NCBI RefSeq assembly: GCF_013280595.1
Contig: NZ_JAAATY010000001.1
Span: 377,987-441,986 of the forward strand
DNA from: Kibdelosporangium persicum
Lineage (GTDB): Bacteria > Actinomycetota > Actinomycetes > Mycobacteriales > Pseudonocardiaceae
Direction of reading: 5' to 3'
DNA: 64,000 nucleotides
Positions 34,141 through 44,629 of the stretch are shown in pieces; position 1 is the stretch's first letter, and every line of letters begins with the position of its first letter. Both the position numbers and the translations under genes were made by a program. A model generated the notes under the pieces. The model searched no databases and was not told the DNA's origin. It saw nothing but the letters and a program-made list of their open reading frames with translations.

Positions 34141-35226
34141 CTACCGTTGATCCTGGTACGGCAGCCAGATCTCGGTGAGCATGAGCAGGATCGCGGCCGC
34201 GATCGGAACGGCCACCAACGCGCCGATCACCCCGAGGAGGACCGCCCCGAGCAGGACCGCGACCAGAGTGACCACGGCGGGTGTCCGCACCGCCCTGCCA
34301 ATGATCTTGGGCAGCAGCAGGTAGTCCTCGATGAGCTGGTACGCCACGAGGAAACCGACGGTGGCCAGGCACACCGGCAGGGAGACCGTGAGCGCCATCA
34401 ACGCGACGATCACGCCTGCCAGCAGCGCTCCCGCGATCGGGATGAGGTCCAGGACGGCCACGACGGTCGCGAGCAGCAACGGATAGGGGATGCCCAGGCT
34501 GACCGCCCAGATGAACGTCGCGACGGCCGCGACGAGCGACAGCAGCACGTTGCCCAGCAGGTAGGCGCCGACCTTGGCGAAGATCTCGTCGCCGATGAGC
34601 ACGGCACGCGGCCGCCGCGACGCGGGCGCCAGCCGGATCAGCACCCGGCGCAGCCGGGGGAAGTCCGCGAGGAAGTACACGGTCAGCACGGACACGATCG
34701 CCAGGCCGGTGACGGCGTCGACCATCGTCGTCCCGGCCCCGTCCAGTAGGCGGTCGACGTACGCGGTGAGGTGCAGCCGTTGGTCCAGGCGGCCGAGGAA
34801 CGTCGCCGGATCGGTCAGTTGCGCACGGAAATCCGAGACCTGCTGCATCAGTGTGCCGCCGTGCTCGGTCAGCATGCCGGCCACGGCGACCGCGAATCCG
34901 CTCAGCAGACCGGCGATGGCCACCACGACCGCGGTGACCGCGGCCGGCCTCGCCATCCACCGCCCAAGGCCGCGCACGATCGGATCGAGGCCGACCGCGA
35001 TGAAGAACGCCAGGCACACCAGGACGATCGTGTCCGCGGCCGTCACGATGAGGTATGCCGCACCGACGGCCAGCGACACTCCCAGGGCGGCCGTGAGCCC
35101 GACGAAGAAGGGGGATCGTCGGTTCACCGGCTGTCCCGGTTCCCCCAGTGGCCGATCGGGTCCGCTGATCTCGGCCGCGATCCGTTCGGCGTGCGCGACC
35201 GGTTCGTCGGCGCGTTGCCGCGGCAT
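34141..35226 (-). CDS. AI-2E family transporter
   Basis: An integral membrane protein of about 361 residues with seven to eight helices, of the AI-2E/PerM family. Family features: the paired N-terminal helices (LGVSLAVGAAYLIV, TIVLVCLAFFIAVGLDPIV), a long amphipathic segment, then IPIAGALLAGVIVALMALTVS and LLLPKIIGRAVRTPAVVTLVAVLLGAVLLG. Substrates vary (autoinducer-2, Na+/H+ exchange). Three in-frame ATGs are possible; I take the third, which has GAGG 7 nt upstream. Confidence 0.82.
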   Translation of the reverse strand: MPRQRADEPVAHAERIAAEISGPDRPLGEPGQPVNRRSPFFVGLTAALGVSLAVGAAYLIVTAADTIVLVCLAFFIAVGLDPIVRGLGRWMARPAAVTAVVVAIAGLLSGFAVAVAGMLTEHGGTLMQQVSDFRAQLTDPATFLGRLDQRLHLTAYVDRLLDGAGTTMVDAVTGLAIVSVLTVYFLADFPRLRRVLIRLAPASRRPRAVLIGDEIFAKVGAYLLGNVLLSLVAAVATFIWAVSLGIPYPLLLATVVAVLDLIPIAGALLAGVIVALMALTVSLPVCLATVGFLVAYQLIEDYLLLPKIIGRAVRTPAVVTLVAVLLGAVLLGVIGALVAVPIAAAILLMLTEIWLPYQDQR

Positions 35227-35413
35227 CCCGACCTCGCCCATGTGTCCACAGTCGACCGCCCGCGCGCTGAGCGCAATCCTGGTCACCCGAAGGAATGATC
35301 AAGCCCCGCAACGGATTAACGGTCTTTCCGGTGGGCACCCCGAATGATTCGCCCTATGTGGACGGCGCCTGCGCCGGGTAGCCCAATTGTTGCAGACCGA
35401 CCGGGTGCCACCT

Positions 35414-35438
35414 GGTTATTCCGGCCGCTCATGGGTAT
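35414..35438 (+). promoter_or_regulatory. SigB-like promoter of the envelope-stress operon
   Basis: GGTTA at 35414-35418, 14-nt spacer, GGGTAT at 35433-35438, matching the actinomycete stress-sigma pattern GNNTN-14 to 16-GGGTAY. It stands 84 bp upstream of the first gene of the 35.5-37.3 kb operon. Confidence 0.5.
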
Positions 35439-35522
35439 TCGGCCCGAAGCCGGGTGACAACCCGGCGTCGGCCGGCCCCAGGGCGCCGGCCGGAGAACCC
35501 CAAGCCTCGCGGAGGACCCACG

Positions 35523-36293
35523 ATGACACACCCGCCAGGTGGATACGCCCGGCACCAGGGCACACAGGATCCGCCTTCCACGCCGCAGGTGGCCAAGCAC
35601 GAAGCCGCGGAGGTCGGCAGCACCGCCGCCGAAGGCGGCAGGCAGGTCATGGACACCGCCGGCGAGCAGACCAAGAGAGTCGCCAGGGAAGCGGGCCAGC
35701 AGGCACGCAACCTGATGCACGAAAGCCGCCAGCAGCTCACCGACCAGGCGCGGGAGGGGCAGCGCAAGGCGGCGCAGGGCCTGCACACCCTCGCCGACCA
35801 GCTGGACGACATGTACGCCAAGTCCGACCAGTCCGGCATGGGACCGGAGATGATCCACCAGGCCGCCGGGCACACGCGCACGGTCGCCTCATGGCTGGAC
35901 GACCGGCAGCCCGGGGACCTGCTCAACGAGGTCCGCGACTTCGCCCGGCGCAAGCCCGGGATGTTCCTCGCGGGCGCCGCCCTCGCGGGCATGCTGGTCG
36001 GCAGGCTCACCAGGGGAGCGATCGACACGCAACGCGACGAATCGGCGGACGACAACACGACCGACAAGATCCCCGCGCAGCCAGGCCCGGCTCCGACCAC
36101 CACATCGGTGCCGCCGTCGTACCCGCCGACCCGGGCACCGGCGCCGGGCTACACCACACCACCGGCTCCGGCGTACTCGCAGCCGCCGGTCGAGGGGCAG
36201 GTCCCGCCGACCGGATATCCACAGCAGGCCGCTCACCCGGGACAGACCCAGACGCCGCCGCCGTGGAACGGACCTGAATCGGTGCGGCCATGA
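35523..36293 (+). CDS. Alanine/glutamine-rich membrane-associated stress protein
   Basis: A 256-residue protein without a recognised catalytic domain. Residues ~20-130 are predicted helical and charged (LEA/apolipoprotein-like: AGEQTKRVAREAGQQARNLMHESRQQ). A short hydrophobic segment follows (GMFLAGAALAGMLVGRLT, ~150-167), and a Pro/Ala-rich tail completes it. GGAGGA lies 8 nt before the ATG. It overlaps the holin-like gene by 4 bp, heading a three-gene operon typical of actinobacterial stress loci. Role is inferred only from context. Confidence 0.75.
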   Translation: MTHPPGGYARHQGTQDPPSTPQVAKHEAAEVGSTAAEGGRQVMDTAGEQTKRVAREAGQQARNLMHESRQQLTDQAREGQRKAAQGLHTLADQLDDMYAKSDQSGMGPEMIHQAAGHTRTVASWLDDRQPGDLLNEVRDFARRKPGMFLAGAALAGMLVGRLTRGAIDTQRDESADDNTTDKIPAQPGPAPTTTSVPPSYPPTRAPAPGYTTPPAPAYSQPPVEGQVPPTGYPQQAAHPGQTQTPPPWNGPESVRP

Positions 36294-36712
36294 CAGTTCC
36301 CCCGACGACGCCACCATCGCAACCAGGTCGCCCGGACGTGGAGAACGTGTCCGTCGGCGAGCTGATGGGCAACGTGTCGCGCGACCTGTCCACGTTGCTG
36401 CGGCAGGAACTGGCGCTGGCCAAGGCCGAGCTGAAAGTGGAGGCGGCCAAGGCGGGCCGGGGTGCGGGCATGCTGACCGGCGCGGGCCTCGCGGGCTGGA
36501 TGGTCCTGCTGTTCCTGTCGATCGCGCTGTGGGCCGGGCTGTCCAACGTGATGGACTCCGGCTGGGCCGGCCTGATCGTCGCCGTCCTCTGGGCCGTGAT
36601 CGGGGCGGCGCTGTACGCGGCCGGCCGCAAGCAGCTGCGCGGCGTCAACCCCAAGCCAGAACAGACCGCGGACACCCTCAAGCAGGTGCCGGACGCACTC
36701 AAGGGCCACTGA
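36290..36712 (+). CDS. Phage_holin_3_6-type membrane protein
   Basis: A 140-residue protein with an amphipathic N-terminal region (VSVGELMGNVSRDLSTLLRQELALAKAELK) and two hydrophobic helices (GLAGWMVLLFLSIALWAGL; GWAGLIVAVLWAVIGAALYAAG). The family is named after phage holins but in actinobacteria it is chromosomal and usually sits with DUF3618, as here; no phage genes are near. ATGA overlap with the gene upstream. It probably stabilises or remodels the membrane under stress. Confidence 0.85.
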   Translation: MTVPPTTPPSQPGRPDVENVSVGELMGNVSRDLSTLLRQELALAKAELKVEAAKAGRGAGMLTGAGLAGWMVLLFLSIALWAGLSNVMDSGWAGLIVAVLWAVIGAALYAAGRKQLRGVNPKPEQTADTLKQVPDALKGH

Positions 36713-36722
36713 GGAGTACCTG

Positions 36723-37322
36723 ATGAGTACCACCGATGATCCACGTCAGATCCGTCAGGAGATCGAACGTACCCAACGTCATCTGAGTTCGGACGTCGAC
36801 GCGCTCACCGAGAAGGTGACGCCCGGCAAGATCATGCAGCGGCGGGCCGACCGGGTCCGGCGGAGCGTGACGAGCCTGCGTGACCGGGTGATGGGCAGCG
36901 CGTCCGACACCGCCTCCACCGCGGGGGACCAGGTCAACCGGGCGACCACGGCCGTGTCCGACGCGGTTTCCGAGGCGCCGCAGGCGATCCGCCGGCAGAC
37001 CGAGGGCAACCCGTTGGCGGCGGGACTGATCGCGTTCGGCGTCGGCTGGCTGACCTCGTCGCTGCTGCCCGCCACCAAGGCCGAGCGGCAGATGGCCGGC
37101 CAGGCCAAGAACTTCGTCCAGCAGCACTCCGAGCAGCTCGGTGAGGTGGCCGGTGAGGTCAAGGACCGGCTCGCCGTGCCGGCCCAGCAGGCGGCCGAGC
37201 AGGTGAAGTCCACGGCTCAGGACGCGGCGGGCACCGTGACCGACGAGGCCCGCTCGGCCGCCGAGGACGTGAAGGACCGTGCCCAGGAGGGCAAATCCAC
37301 CGTTCAGGAGCAGCGTTACTGA
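36723..37322 (+). CDS. DUF3618 domain protein
   Basis: A 199-residue protein. Residues ~5-55 match DUF3618 (DDPRQIRQEIERTQRHLSSDVDALTEKVTPGKI). A hydrophobic helix lies at ~95-118 (NPLAAGLIAFGVGWLTSSLLP), and the remainder is a coiled-coil-like Ala/Glu/Lys-rich tail (AAEQVKSTAQDAAGTVTDEARSAAEDVKDRA). It is third in the operon, 10 bp behind the holin-like gene, with GAGGAG before the ATG. Likely an envelope-associated structural stress protein. Confidence 0.86.
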   Translation: MSTTDDPRQIRQEIERTQRHLSSDVDALTEKVTPGKIMQRRADRVRRSVTSLRDRVMGSASDTASTAGDQVNRATTAVSDAVSEAPQAIRRQTEGNPLAAGLIAFGVGWLTSSLLPATKAERQMAGQAKNFVQQHSEQLGEVAGEVKDRLAVPAQQAAEQVKSTAQDAAGTVTDEARSAAEDVKDRAQEGKSTVQEQRY

Positions 37323-37386
37323 GCGGATGGCGAGCGCGGGTGGCGGCCGGGCGACCGGCCACCACCCGAATCGTTCCGGGCCCGAG

Positions 37387-38325
37387 TCATCCGCCGTCGT
37401 CCATCGCCTTGGTGTCGCGGGGCGGCAGGATCGGTTCATGGTCCTCCGGCTGTCCCAGCTCCATCTGCTTGCCACGGGCCAGTTCCGCGTCGAACTCGGC
37501 ACCGAGCAGGACCGCGAGGTTGGACAACCACAGCCAGATCAGGAAGATCACGATGCCGGCGAGCGAACCGTAGGTCTTGTTGTACGACCCGAAGTTCGCC
37601 ACGTACAGGCTGAACCCGGCCGAGGCGAGGACCCACAGGAGCACGGCGAGCACACTGCCCGGGGTCAGCCACCGGAAGCCGGGGTGCCGCACGTTCGGCG
37701 CGGCCCAGTACAGCAGCGCGAACGCCAGGCTGATCAGGATCGCGATCACCGGCCACTTGGCGATGTCCCAGATCAGCACGCCGGTCGAGCCGATCCCGGC
37801 GAACCGGCCGACCCGGTCGGCGATCCCGCCGGTGAGCACCACGCCGAGGGCCGCCACCCCGAGCAGGACGACGATGGCCAACGTGATGCCGATCCGTAAC
37901 GGGATGGTCTTGAACAACGGGCGCCCTTCTTCGACCTCGTAGATCGCGTTGGACGCCCGGATGAACGCGCCGATGTACCCCGACGCCGTCCATAACGCGA
38001 AGACGAGGCTGATGATCGCCAACGGCCCGGCGAGGTAGTTCGCGGTCTTCAGCTCGTTGACCGCGTTGAGGACCAGATCGCGCGCCGGGCCCGGCGCCAT
38101 CTGCTGGATGTTGTCGGTCAGTGCCTTGGTCGATTCCGGGCCGAGCAGACCGAGTAACGAGGTCAGCACGAGGATGCCGGGAAAGAGGGACAGCACGCTG
38201 TAGTAGGTCAGCGCGGCCGCCCAGTCGTCCAGGCTGTCTCGTGAGAACTGCTTGACTGTGCGCTTCAGCACCTGCCACCACGAACGCTTTGGCAAGTCCG
38301 TCGGGCTTTTCACATGCTTGGCCAT
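37387..38325 (-). CDS. YihY/BrkB family membrane protein
   Basis: A 312-residue protein with six main helices of the YihY/virulence-factor-BrkB family: AALTYYSVLSLFPGILVLTSLLGL near residues 38-61, IISLVFALWTASGYIGAFIRA, and AGIVIFLIWLWLSNLAVLLGAEFDAEL at the end. The role is unresolved; envelope homeostasis is most often proposed. GGGAGGCG lies just before the ATG; a 20-residue upstream extension is rejected. A stress-sigma-like promoter lies 20 bp upstream of the start, matching the neighbouring operon. Confidence 0.88.
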   Translation of the reverse strand: MAKHVKSPTDLPKRSWWQVLKRTVKQFSRDSLDDWAAALTYYSVLSLFPGILVLTSLLGLLGPESTKALTDNIQQMAPGPARDLVLNAVNELKTANYLAGPLAIISLVFALWTASGYIGAFIRASNAIYEVEEGRPLFKTIPLRIGITLAIVVLLGVAALGVVLTGGIADRVGRFAGIGSTGVLIWDIAKWPVIAILISLAFALLYWAAPNVRHPGFRWLTPGSVLAVLLWVLASAGFSLYVANFGSYNKTYGSLAGIVIFLIWLWLSNLAVLLGAEFDAELARGKQMELGQPEDHEPILPPRDTKAMDDGG

Positions 38326-38706
38326 GGTCGCCTCCCGAGCGGGGGATACCCGCGCCGGGCGCGGCCATGCCGTCCGGCTTGACACTCCACTGTGGACGGT
38401 GTGGTCGGCGCGGTGGCCAGTGCCGCGAGGGGTGTGCCAGGCTGTGGTCGGGCATGGCGTCGCCGCCGCGGTCGTGGCAGTCCGGTCTGCCGAGCACGCC
38501 CGGGGGTGCCGGTCGGCCGGGTGGCCTCGCCTTCGAACTCAGCCCTGCTGATCAGCGGCGCCGCCACCCGGGGCGACGCGGCGATCTCGCGCCGATCAAC
38601 GGCCCTGGGCGGCACGCGGCGGTCCCGGTCTACTGTGGATGGCGTTGCGCCAGGCGGCTGAATGGATCTGGCGTGCCGCGTGGGCTTTGTGGTTACCTCA
38701 GTGCCC
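38326..38706. other. 381-bp divergent intergenic region
   Basis: No credible gene; frames here are GC-driven shadows. The left end carries the SigB-like promoter of the BrkB gene; the promoter of the amine-dehydrogenase-like gene must lie near the right end but I cannot point to clear boxes. Confidence 0.6.
38346..38370 (-). promoter_or_regulatory. SigB-like promoter of the BrkB gene
   Basis: On the minus strand GCATG (38370-38366), 14-nt spacer, GGGTAT (38351-38346), then the ATG 20 bp downstream. Matches GNNTN-14 to 16-GGGTAY. Confidence 0.42.
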
Positions 38707-39786
38707 ATGACCGCCCCCTTGATTGACACGGTTGTCTGGGGTACAGGCAACATCGGCCGCGCGGCGATCCGTGCCGTGCAAGCCCATCCGGCGTTACGGC
38801 TGTCCGGTGTGATCGTGCACAGCCCGGACAAGGCCGGCAAAGACGCAGGCGATCTGGCTGGTCTGGACCAGCAGCTCGGGATCGCGGCGAGCGACGACGC
38901 GGGCGCCGTGCTCGCGACGAACCCCCAAGCCGTGGTGTACGCGGCGTCCGGCGAGGTCAGGCCGATGGAGGCGATCGACGACATCGCCAAGGCGATCAGA
39001 GTCGGCGCGGTTGTCGTGACGCCGTCCGTGTACACGCTCTACGACCAGCGCAACGCCCCGGCCGAGGTACGGGAGCCGTTGCTCGCCGCGATCGAGGACG
39101 GCGGCGGCTCGTTGTTCGTGTCCGGCGTGGATCCCGGCTGGGGCAACGACGTCCTGCCGTTGCTGATCAGCGGGGTCGCCACGGACATCGACGTGATCCG
39201 GTGCCAGGAGATCTTCGACTACACCACCTACGACCAGCCGGACTCGGTGCGCTGGCTGGTGGGCATGGGCCAGCCGATGGACTACGAGCCGCCGATGGTC
39301 GCGCCGGGCATCCCGACCATGGTGTGGGGCGGGCAGATCCGGCTGATGGCCCGCGCGCTGCGGGCCGACCTGGACGAAATCCGCGAGACCGTGGCACGCC
39401 GGGAACTTGAGGAGACCGTGACCACCGAGCTGATGGGGGACTTCGAGAAAGGCACCCAGGGCGCGCTGCGCTTCGAGGTCCAGGGCATCGTCGGCGGCCG
39501 GCCGCGGATCGTGATCGAGCACGTCACCCGCATCCACCCGTCCTGCGCACCGGACTGGCCGATGCCGCCGAGCGGGGACGGCGCGCATCGCGTGATCATC
39601 GAGGGCAGTCCCCGGATCGAGGTGTCGGTGGAGGCGACGGACCAGAACGGCAACAGGTCCGCGGGCGGCAACGCGACGGCGGTGGGGCGGCTGGTCGGCG
39701 CGATCGACTGGCTGGTGGACGCGCGACCCGGTCTGTACGACGCGATCGACGTCCCGCTGCGGCCGGCGGCCGGCAAGCTCCGCTGA
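38707..39786 (+). CDS. Dihydrodipicolinate-reductase-like NAD(P)H-dependent amine dehydrogenase family protein
   Basis: A 359-residue Rossmann oxidoreductase. The N-terminus TVVWGTGNIGRAAIRAV is a GxGxxG dinucleotide motif; VVYAASGEVRP and FVSGVDPGWGNDVLPLLISG are typical of the 2,4-diaminopentanoate-dehydrogenase-like/DapB-like group found widely in actinobacteria next to lipid or steroid genes. The substrate is unknown. The ATG directly before TAPLIDTVVWG is used. The CMD gene follows 62 bp downstream with its own motif. Confidence 0.78.
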   Translation: MTAPLIDTVVWGTGNIGRAAIRAVQAHPALRLSGVIVHSPDKAGKDAGDLAGLDQQLGIAASDDAGAVLATNPQAVVYAASGEVRPMEAIDDIAKAIRVGAVVVTPSVYTLYDQRNAPAEVREPLLAAIEDGGGSLFVSGVDPGWGNDVLPLLISGVATDIDVIRCQEIFDYTTYDQPDSVRWLVGMGQPMDYEPPMVAPGIPTMVWGGQIRLMARALRADLDEIRETVARRELEETVTTELMGDFEKGTQGALRFEVQGIVGGRPRIVIEHVTRIHPSCAPDWPMPPSGDGAHRVIIEGSPRIEVSVEATDQNGNRSAGGNATAVGRLVGAIDWLVDARPGLYDAIDVPLRPAAGKLR

Positions 39787-39805
39787 TCGCCAGGACATGA
39801 CAAAC

Positions 39806-39819
39806 TGAAACGTGTTCTA
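39806..39819. promoter_or_regulatory. KstR-like motif upstream of the CMD gene
   Basis: TGAAACGTGTTCTA fits TNNAACNNGTTNNA, the site of the TetR-type sterol repressor KstR, at every defined position. It overlaps a -10-like TAATAC (39818-39823) and is 29 bp upstream of the start codon. Confidence 0.5.
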
Positions 39820-39848
39820 ATACAGTGGGCGGGAGCGAGGAGGCACCG

Positions 39849-40331
39849 ATGAACATCGACATCCCCGAGGGCAAGGACCCGATCGGGTACGTGTGGGGTG
39901 AGATGGTCCCGGGCATCGGCACGGCGGCCGCGAACTTCTCCCTCGCGGTGTACGCGCACACCACCCTGGGGCTGCGCGAGTTCGAGGCGGCCCGGCTGCG
40001 GATCGCCCAGATCAACGGCTGCGTGTTCTGTCTGGACTGGCGCACCGAACGGGACGGCGAGAAGGTCGAGGACTCGTTCCTCGACGACGTGACCAACTGG
40101 CGCACAACGGAAAGCTTCGACGACCGGACCCGGCTCGCGGCCGAGTACGCCGAGCGGTACGCGGTGGACCACCACAACCTCGACGAGGAGTTCTGGGCCC
40201 GGATGGCCCGGCACTACACGCAGCACGAGATCGTCGAGCTCAGCATGAGCATCGGCTCGTGGCTGGCGTTCGGCCGGCTCAACCACGTGCTCGGCCTGGA
40301 CGTGATGTGCGTGCTGCCCAGCCCCTCGTGA
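39849..40331 (+). CDS. Carboxymuconolactone decarboxylase (AhpD-like) family protein
   Basis: A 160-residue all-helical protein of the CMD/AhpD-like family. The redox-type motif is NGCVFCLDWR (CxxC at about residues 57-60), preceded by EFEAARLRIAQI and followed at a distance by RLAAEYAERYAVDH. Family members act as peroxidase-type thiol enzymes or decarboxylases. GAGGAGG lies 6 nt before the ATG. Its final residues and stop (PS-stop, TCG TGA) are encoded by palindromic repeat copy 4. The KstR-like motif and neighbouring cholesterol oxidase suggest sterol-linked regulation. Confidence 0.85.
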   Translation: MNIDIPEGKDPIGYVWGEMVPGIGTAAANFSLAVYAHTTLGLREFEAARLRIAQINGCVFCLDWRTERDGEKVEDSFLDDVTNWRTTESFDDRTRLAAEYAERYAVDHHNLDEEFWARMARHYTQHEIVELSMSIGSWLAFGRLNHVLGLDVMCVLPSPS

Positions 40332-40370
40332 GTGTTTATCCGGGTTAGAACACGGATAAACACTCACGAG
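40325..40370 (-). repeat. 46-nt palindromic repeat, copy 4
   Basis: Arms CTCGTGAGTGTTTATCCG and CGGATAAACACTCACGAG, extended by three further C:G pairs on each side. The centre reads TTCTAAC on the minus strand. It contains the CMD stop codon (TGA at 40329-40331) and ends 16 bp before the stop of the convergent cholesterol oxidase. Confidence 0.95.
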
Positions 40371-40386
40371 GGGGTTGGCGGTGGGG

Positions 40387-42087
<1,701 letters not shown>

Positions 42088-42262
42088 GGTAACTTGTTTC
42101 CGGCCGCCGGCTCCGGTAGAGGCGATCGGACGTCGAAATCACCGCGAAAGCCCCGACTTTCCGCTGCGGTTCCTCACGCCGTGTGCATGCTTGCGCTGTT
42201 GGGCCGCACGGCCGTTCGCATTGGCAGGTACTTGGGGCACGCTGATCGGCAGCGTGTGCTGC

Positions 42263-42281
42263 CTGCTGATCGGATCAGCAG
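42263..42281. terminator. Palindrome downstream of the AraC gene
   Basis: CTGCTGATC-G-GATCAGCAG, perfect 9-1-9, 42 bp past the AraC stop. It could fold as a 7-bp stem with a 5-nt loop and end transcription, or be a protein site. No U tract is visible. Confidence 0.35.
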
Positions 42282-42322
42282 CGGATGCGCGGGCGGTTCC
42301 TGATATCCGTGCCGCCGGCCGA

Positions 42323-43312
42323 CTATGGGGTGACCCGTCCGGTGGCTGTCGTGGACGGACTTTCGCCGTAGCGCTCACGGTAGGACCGGCTGAACCGGCC
42401 GAGGTGGGTGAAACCCCAGCGCGACGCGACTTCCGTGACGGTGCCGCTGGAATGCCCGGCCCGGATGTCCGCCAGTTCGGCACGGACACGGCGCAGTCGC
42501 AGGTCGCGCACGTAGTTCAGCGGCGACATGCCGAACTCGGCCCGGAACGCGCGTTGCAGCGTGCGGACGGTGGTGCGGGCGGCCGCCGCGATGTCGGCGA
42601 CGGTGATCGGCTGGTCGATGTTCCGCTCGCAGAAGTCCAGCGCCCGGCGCAAGGCCGGAGTGGTCAGTGCGCCGCGGTCGTGCTCGAAGGCGGGCGTACG
42701 GGTGTGCGGGTGGATGTCGAGCAGCCCGTGCACGAGCATCTGCTCGAAATGCGCGGCGGCCAGCGGGGACCCGGCCAGCAGGCCGGACATCGACCGGTCG
42801 CCGAAGGCCTGCACCAGCCGCAGCCACGCGGCGAAGTCCCGCCTGTCCGGACGGAACACGGGGTCGAACCGCACCGGCCGGCTCGGCGTGTCGGCCAGCC
42901 GGGCCCGGATCGCCTCCTCGACCGTGGACTGTCCGATCCGGACGATCCACTGCTTGCTCCGGTCGAACCGGATCCGCAGGTGTGTGCCGGGCGAACTGAG
43001 CAAGTGGTGCGACCGGACCGGTTCGCCGTCCAGCGCCAGGTCGGTGTGCCCGGACAGGCGGATCAAGACCGTGTACGCGTGTGACAACTCGACCGCGCGC
43101 ATCTCGACCTCACGGTCGATGTCCATCTGGTAGAGCTGAACGCCCGACCTCGCGCCGGGGTGGGGCAACCCCGCGAGCAACGACAGCTGTAGTGCCCCCG
43201 TGGGCCTCGGGGGGACGTGCAGCCGGACCGACCCCGGCTCCAGGTAGGCGTCGAACAGCTCTCGCATCGCGTCCACGTCGTCGCTCGCGAACAGCGGCCC
43301 TGTTTCCCGCAC
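42323..43312 (-). CDS. AraC family transcriptional regulator
   Basis: A 329-residue regulator. Residues ~1-190 form the AraC_binding_2-type sensor (VELSHAYTVLIRLSGHTDLALDG...), residues ~220-320 the double helix-turn-helix with PITVADIAAAARTTVRTLQRAFRAEFGMSPLNYVRDLRL and VTEVASRWGFTHLGRFSRSYRERYGESPS. The class often controls degradation of aromatic or lipid compounds; the upstream neighbour, cholesterol oxidase, is the obvious candidate target. The GTG start is set by GAAGGGGG just upstream; the far longer open frame is antisense to the kinase gene. Confidence 0.86.
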   Translation of the reverse strand: MRETGPLFASDDVDAMRELFDAYLEPGSVRLHVPPRPTGALQLSLLAGLPHPGARSGVQLYQMDIDREVEMRAVELSHAYTVLIRLSGHTDLALDGEPVRSHHLLSSPGTHLRIRFDRSKQWIVRIGQSTVEEAIRARLADTPSRPVRFDPVFRPDRRDFAAWLRLVQAFGDRSMSGLLAGSPLAAAHFEQMLVHGLLDIHPHTRTPAFEHDRGALTTPALRRALDFCERNIDQPITVADIAAAARTTVRTLQRAFRAEFGMSPLNYVRDLRLRRVRAELADIRAGHSSGTVTEVASRWGFTHLGRFSRSYRERYGESPSTTATGRVTP

Positions 43313-43347
43313 CGGCCCCCCTTCAATCAGGGCAGTATGAGCCCCGG

Positions 43348-43695
43348 TCACACCAAGGCGGCGGTCACCCCGCACAGTACCGCCCAGGTCGTGGCGACGC
43401 CGACAACTTTGATCCGGCGGCTCCGGTCGGTCAGCGTCGTGCCGAACGCGACCGCGTCGGTCAGGTCGGCGGCGGCACGGGCCCAGAGCACTGACCGCAG
43501 TGCCGGCCCTGGCCGGGCGAACATCATGCCGAGGCCGAGTGCGGTGTCGCGGCCGCCGATGGACCTGATGAGCACGTTCGTGGCCGACGAAGAGGGCAGC
43601 CCGGCCGGTCTGGCCAGGAGCTCGGGCTTGACCAGGAGTGCGGCGCTGTAGGCGGCGGTCACCGCGCCGAGGACGCGGGCAGCTGTCACGGTCAT
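43348..43695 (-). CDS. Small membrane protein (DUF4267-like)
   Basis: A 115-residue protein with three to four hydrophobic stretches: VLGAVTAAYSAALLV near the N-terminus, RDTALGLGMMFA in the middle, and VVGVATTWAVLCGVTAALV at the end, with a SIGGRD segment between. This matches the small four-helix DUF4267 type, whose function is unknown. The ATG is adopted because the extended frame is antisense to the kinase gene. It stands between the AraC regulator and the divergent kinase and could belong to either transcription unit. Confidence 0.6.
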   Translation of the reverse strand: MTVTAARVLGAVTAAYSAALLVKPELLARPAGLPSSSATNVLIRSIGGRDTALGLGMMFARPGPALRSVLWARAAADLTDAVAFGTTLTDRSRRIKVVGVATTWAVLCGVTAALV

Positions 43696-43702
43696 TGACC
43701 AG

Positions 43703-43728
43703 GAGTACCCATCGTCCGCGTGGGGTAT
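43703..43728 (+). promoter_or_regulatory. SigB-like promoter of the PfkB-HVA1 pair
   Basis: GAGTA (43703-43707), 15-nt spacer, GGGTAT (43723-43728), ending 10 bp before the kinase GTG. Spacing predicts a transcript with almost no leader. Confidence 0.45.
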
Positions 43729-43738
43729 CGCCAGGGAT

Positions 43739-44629
43739 GTGAATGTCTGCGAGACGGTCGTGCTCGGGCAGGTCGCCCGTGACCTCGTGCTGGTGGTCCC
43801 GCAGGTACCGGACGCCGGGTCGACGGCGCCGGTGCACCGGCGGCGGGAAATGCTCGGCGGCAAGGGCGCCAACATCGCGGTCGCCGCCACCCAGCTCGGC
43901 AGCACGGTGGCGCTGGTCGGGGTGGTCGGCGCCGACGACACCTCGGACTGGCTGATCGCGCAGGCCCACGCGGACGGCATCGACACCAGGCACGTCATCC
44001 GCCGGCAAGGGACCCCGGCGGCACTGATCGTCGACCTGGTCACGCCGGACGCCCAGTGGCGTTACCTCGAGGACATCCCGGAGGCCGTCATGGTCACCGA
44101 AGCCGACGTGACCGCCGCCCAGTCCACCCTCGCAGCCGCCCGGTCGGTGATCATCCAGCTCCAGCAGCCCACCGGGACGGCACTGGCCGCCGCCAGGTAC
44201 GCCCGCGACGCGCGGATCGTGCTCGACGGCGTGCCCGAGTCGGACGAACTGCTCGCCTGCGCTGACGTGCTGAGGGCGGATCAGCAGGAAGGCGAACTGC
44301 TGACCGGCGCCGAGCTGGACACGGCGGACAAGGCCGTGCGCGCGGGCCGTGATCTGCTGCGGCGTGGCCCCTCGGTGGTGGCGCTGGCCACCGCCGAGGC
44401 CAACGTGTTCGTCTGGCAGGACGGGCACGCGGTGTTCCCGCTGGGCGACACGGAGGTGAAGGACACCACGGGCGGCGGCGACGCGCTCGTGGCCGCTCTG
44501 ACCGTCGGCCTCACGCACGGTCTCGACCCGCACGATGCCGGGAAGATGGCGGTCACGGCGTCGGCGCGGACAGTCGACCATCCCGGCGGACGGCCGGATC
44601 TGCGGCGCGAGGAGGTTTGGCCGCGATGA
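43739..44629 (+). CDS. PfkB family carbohydrate kinase (ribokinase-like)
   Basis: A 296-residue ribokinase-fold kinase. The N-terminal signature is MLGGKGANIAVAATQLG (~residues 39-55) and the C-terminal signature DTTGGGDALVAALTVGL (~240-256) carries the catalytic Asp and anion hole. It phosphorylates a sugar or nucleoside with ATP; substrate not predictable. The GTG start has a poor ribosome site but the promoter-like boxes end 10 bp away, so near-leaderless translation is likely. It overlaps HVA1 by 4 bp. Confidence 0.85.
   Translation: MNVCETVVLGQVARDLVLVVPQVPDAGSTAPVHRRREMLGGKGANIAVAATQLGSTVALVGVVGADDTSDWLIAQAHADGIDTRHVIRRQGTPAALIVDLVTPDAQWRYLEDIPEAVMVTEADVTAAQSTLAAARSVIIQLQQPTGTALAAARYARDARIVLDGVPESDELLACADVLRADQQEGELLTGAELDTADKAVRAGRDLLRRGPSVVALATAEANVFVWQDGHAVFPLGDTEVKDTTGGGDALVAALTVGLTHGLDPHDAGKMAVTASARTVDHPGGRPDLRREEVWPR

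Noticed and set aside
36290-36712. Prophage remnant suggested by the holin name
   Set aside because: No phage structural, lysin or integrase genes nearby; the family is a chromosomal stress protein next to DUF3618 in actinobacteria.
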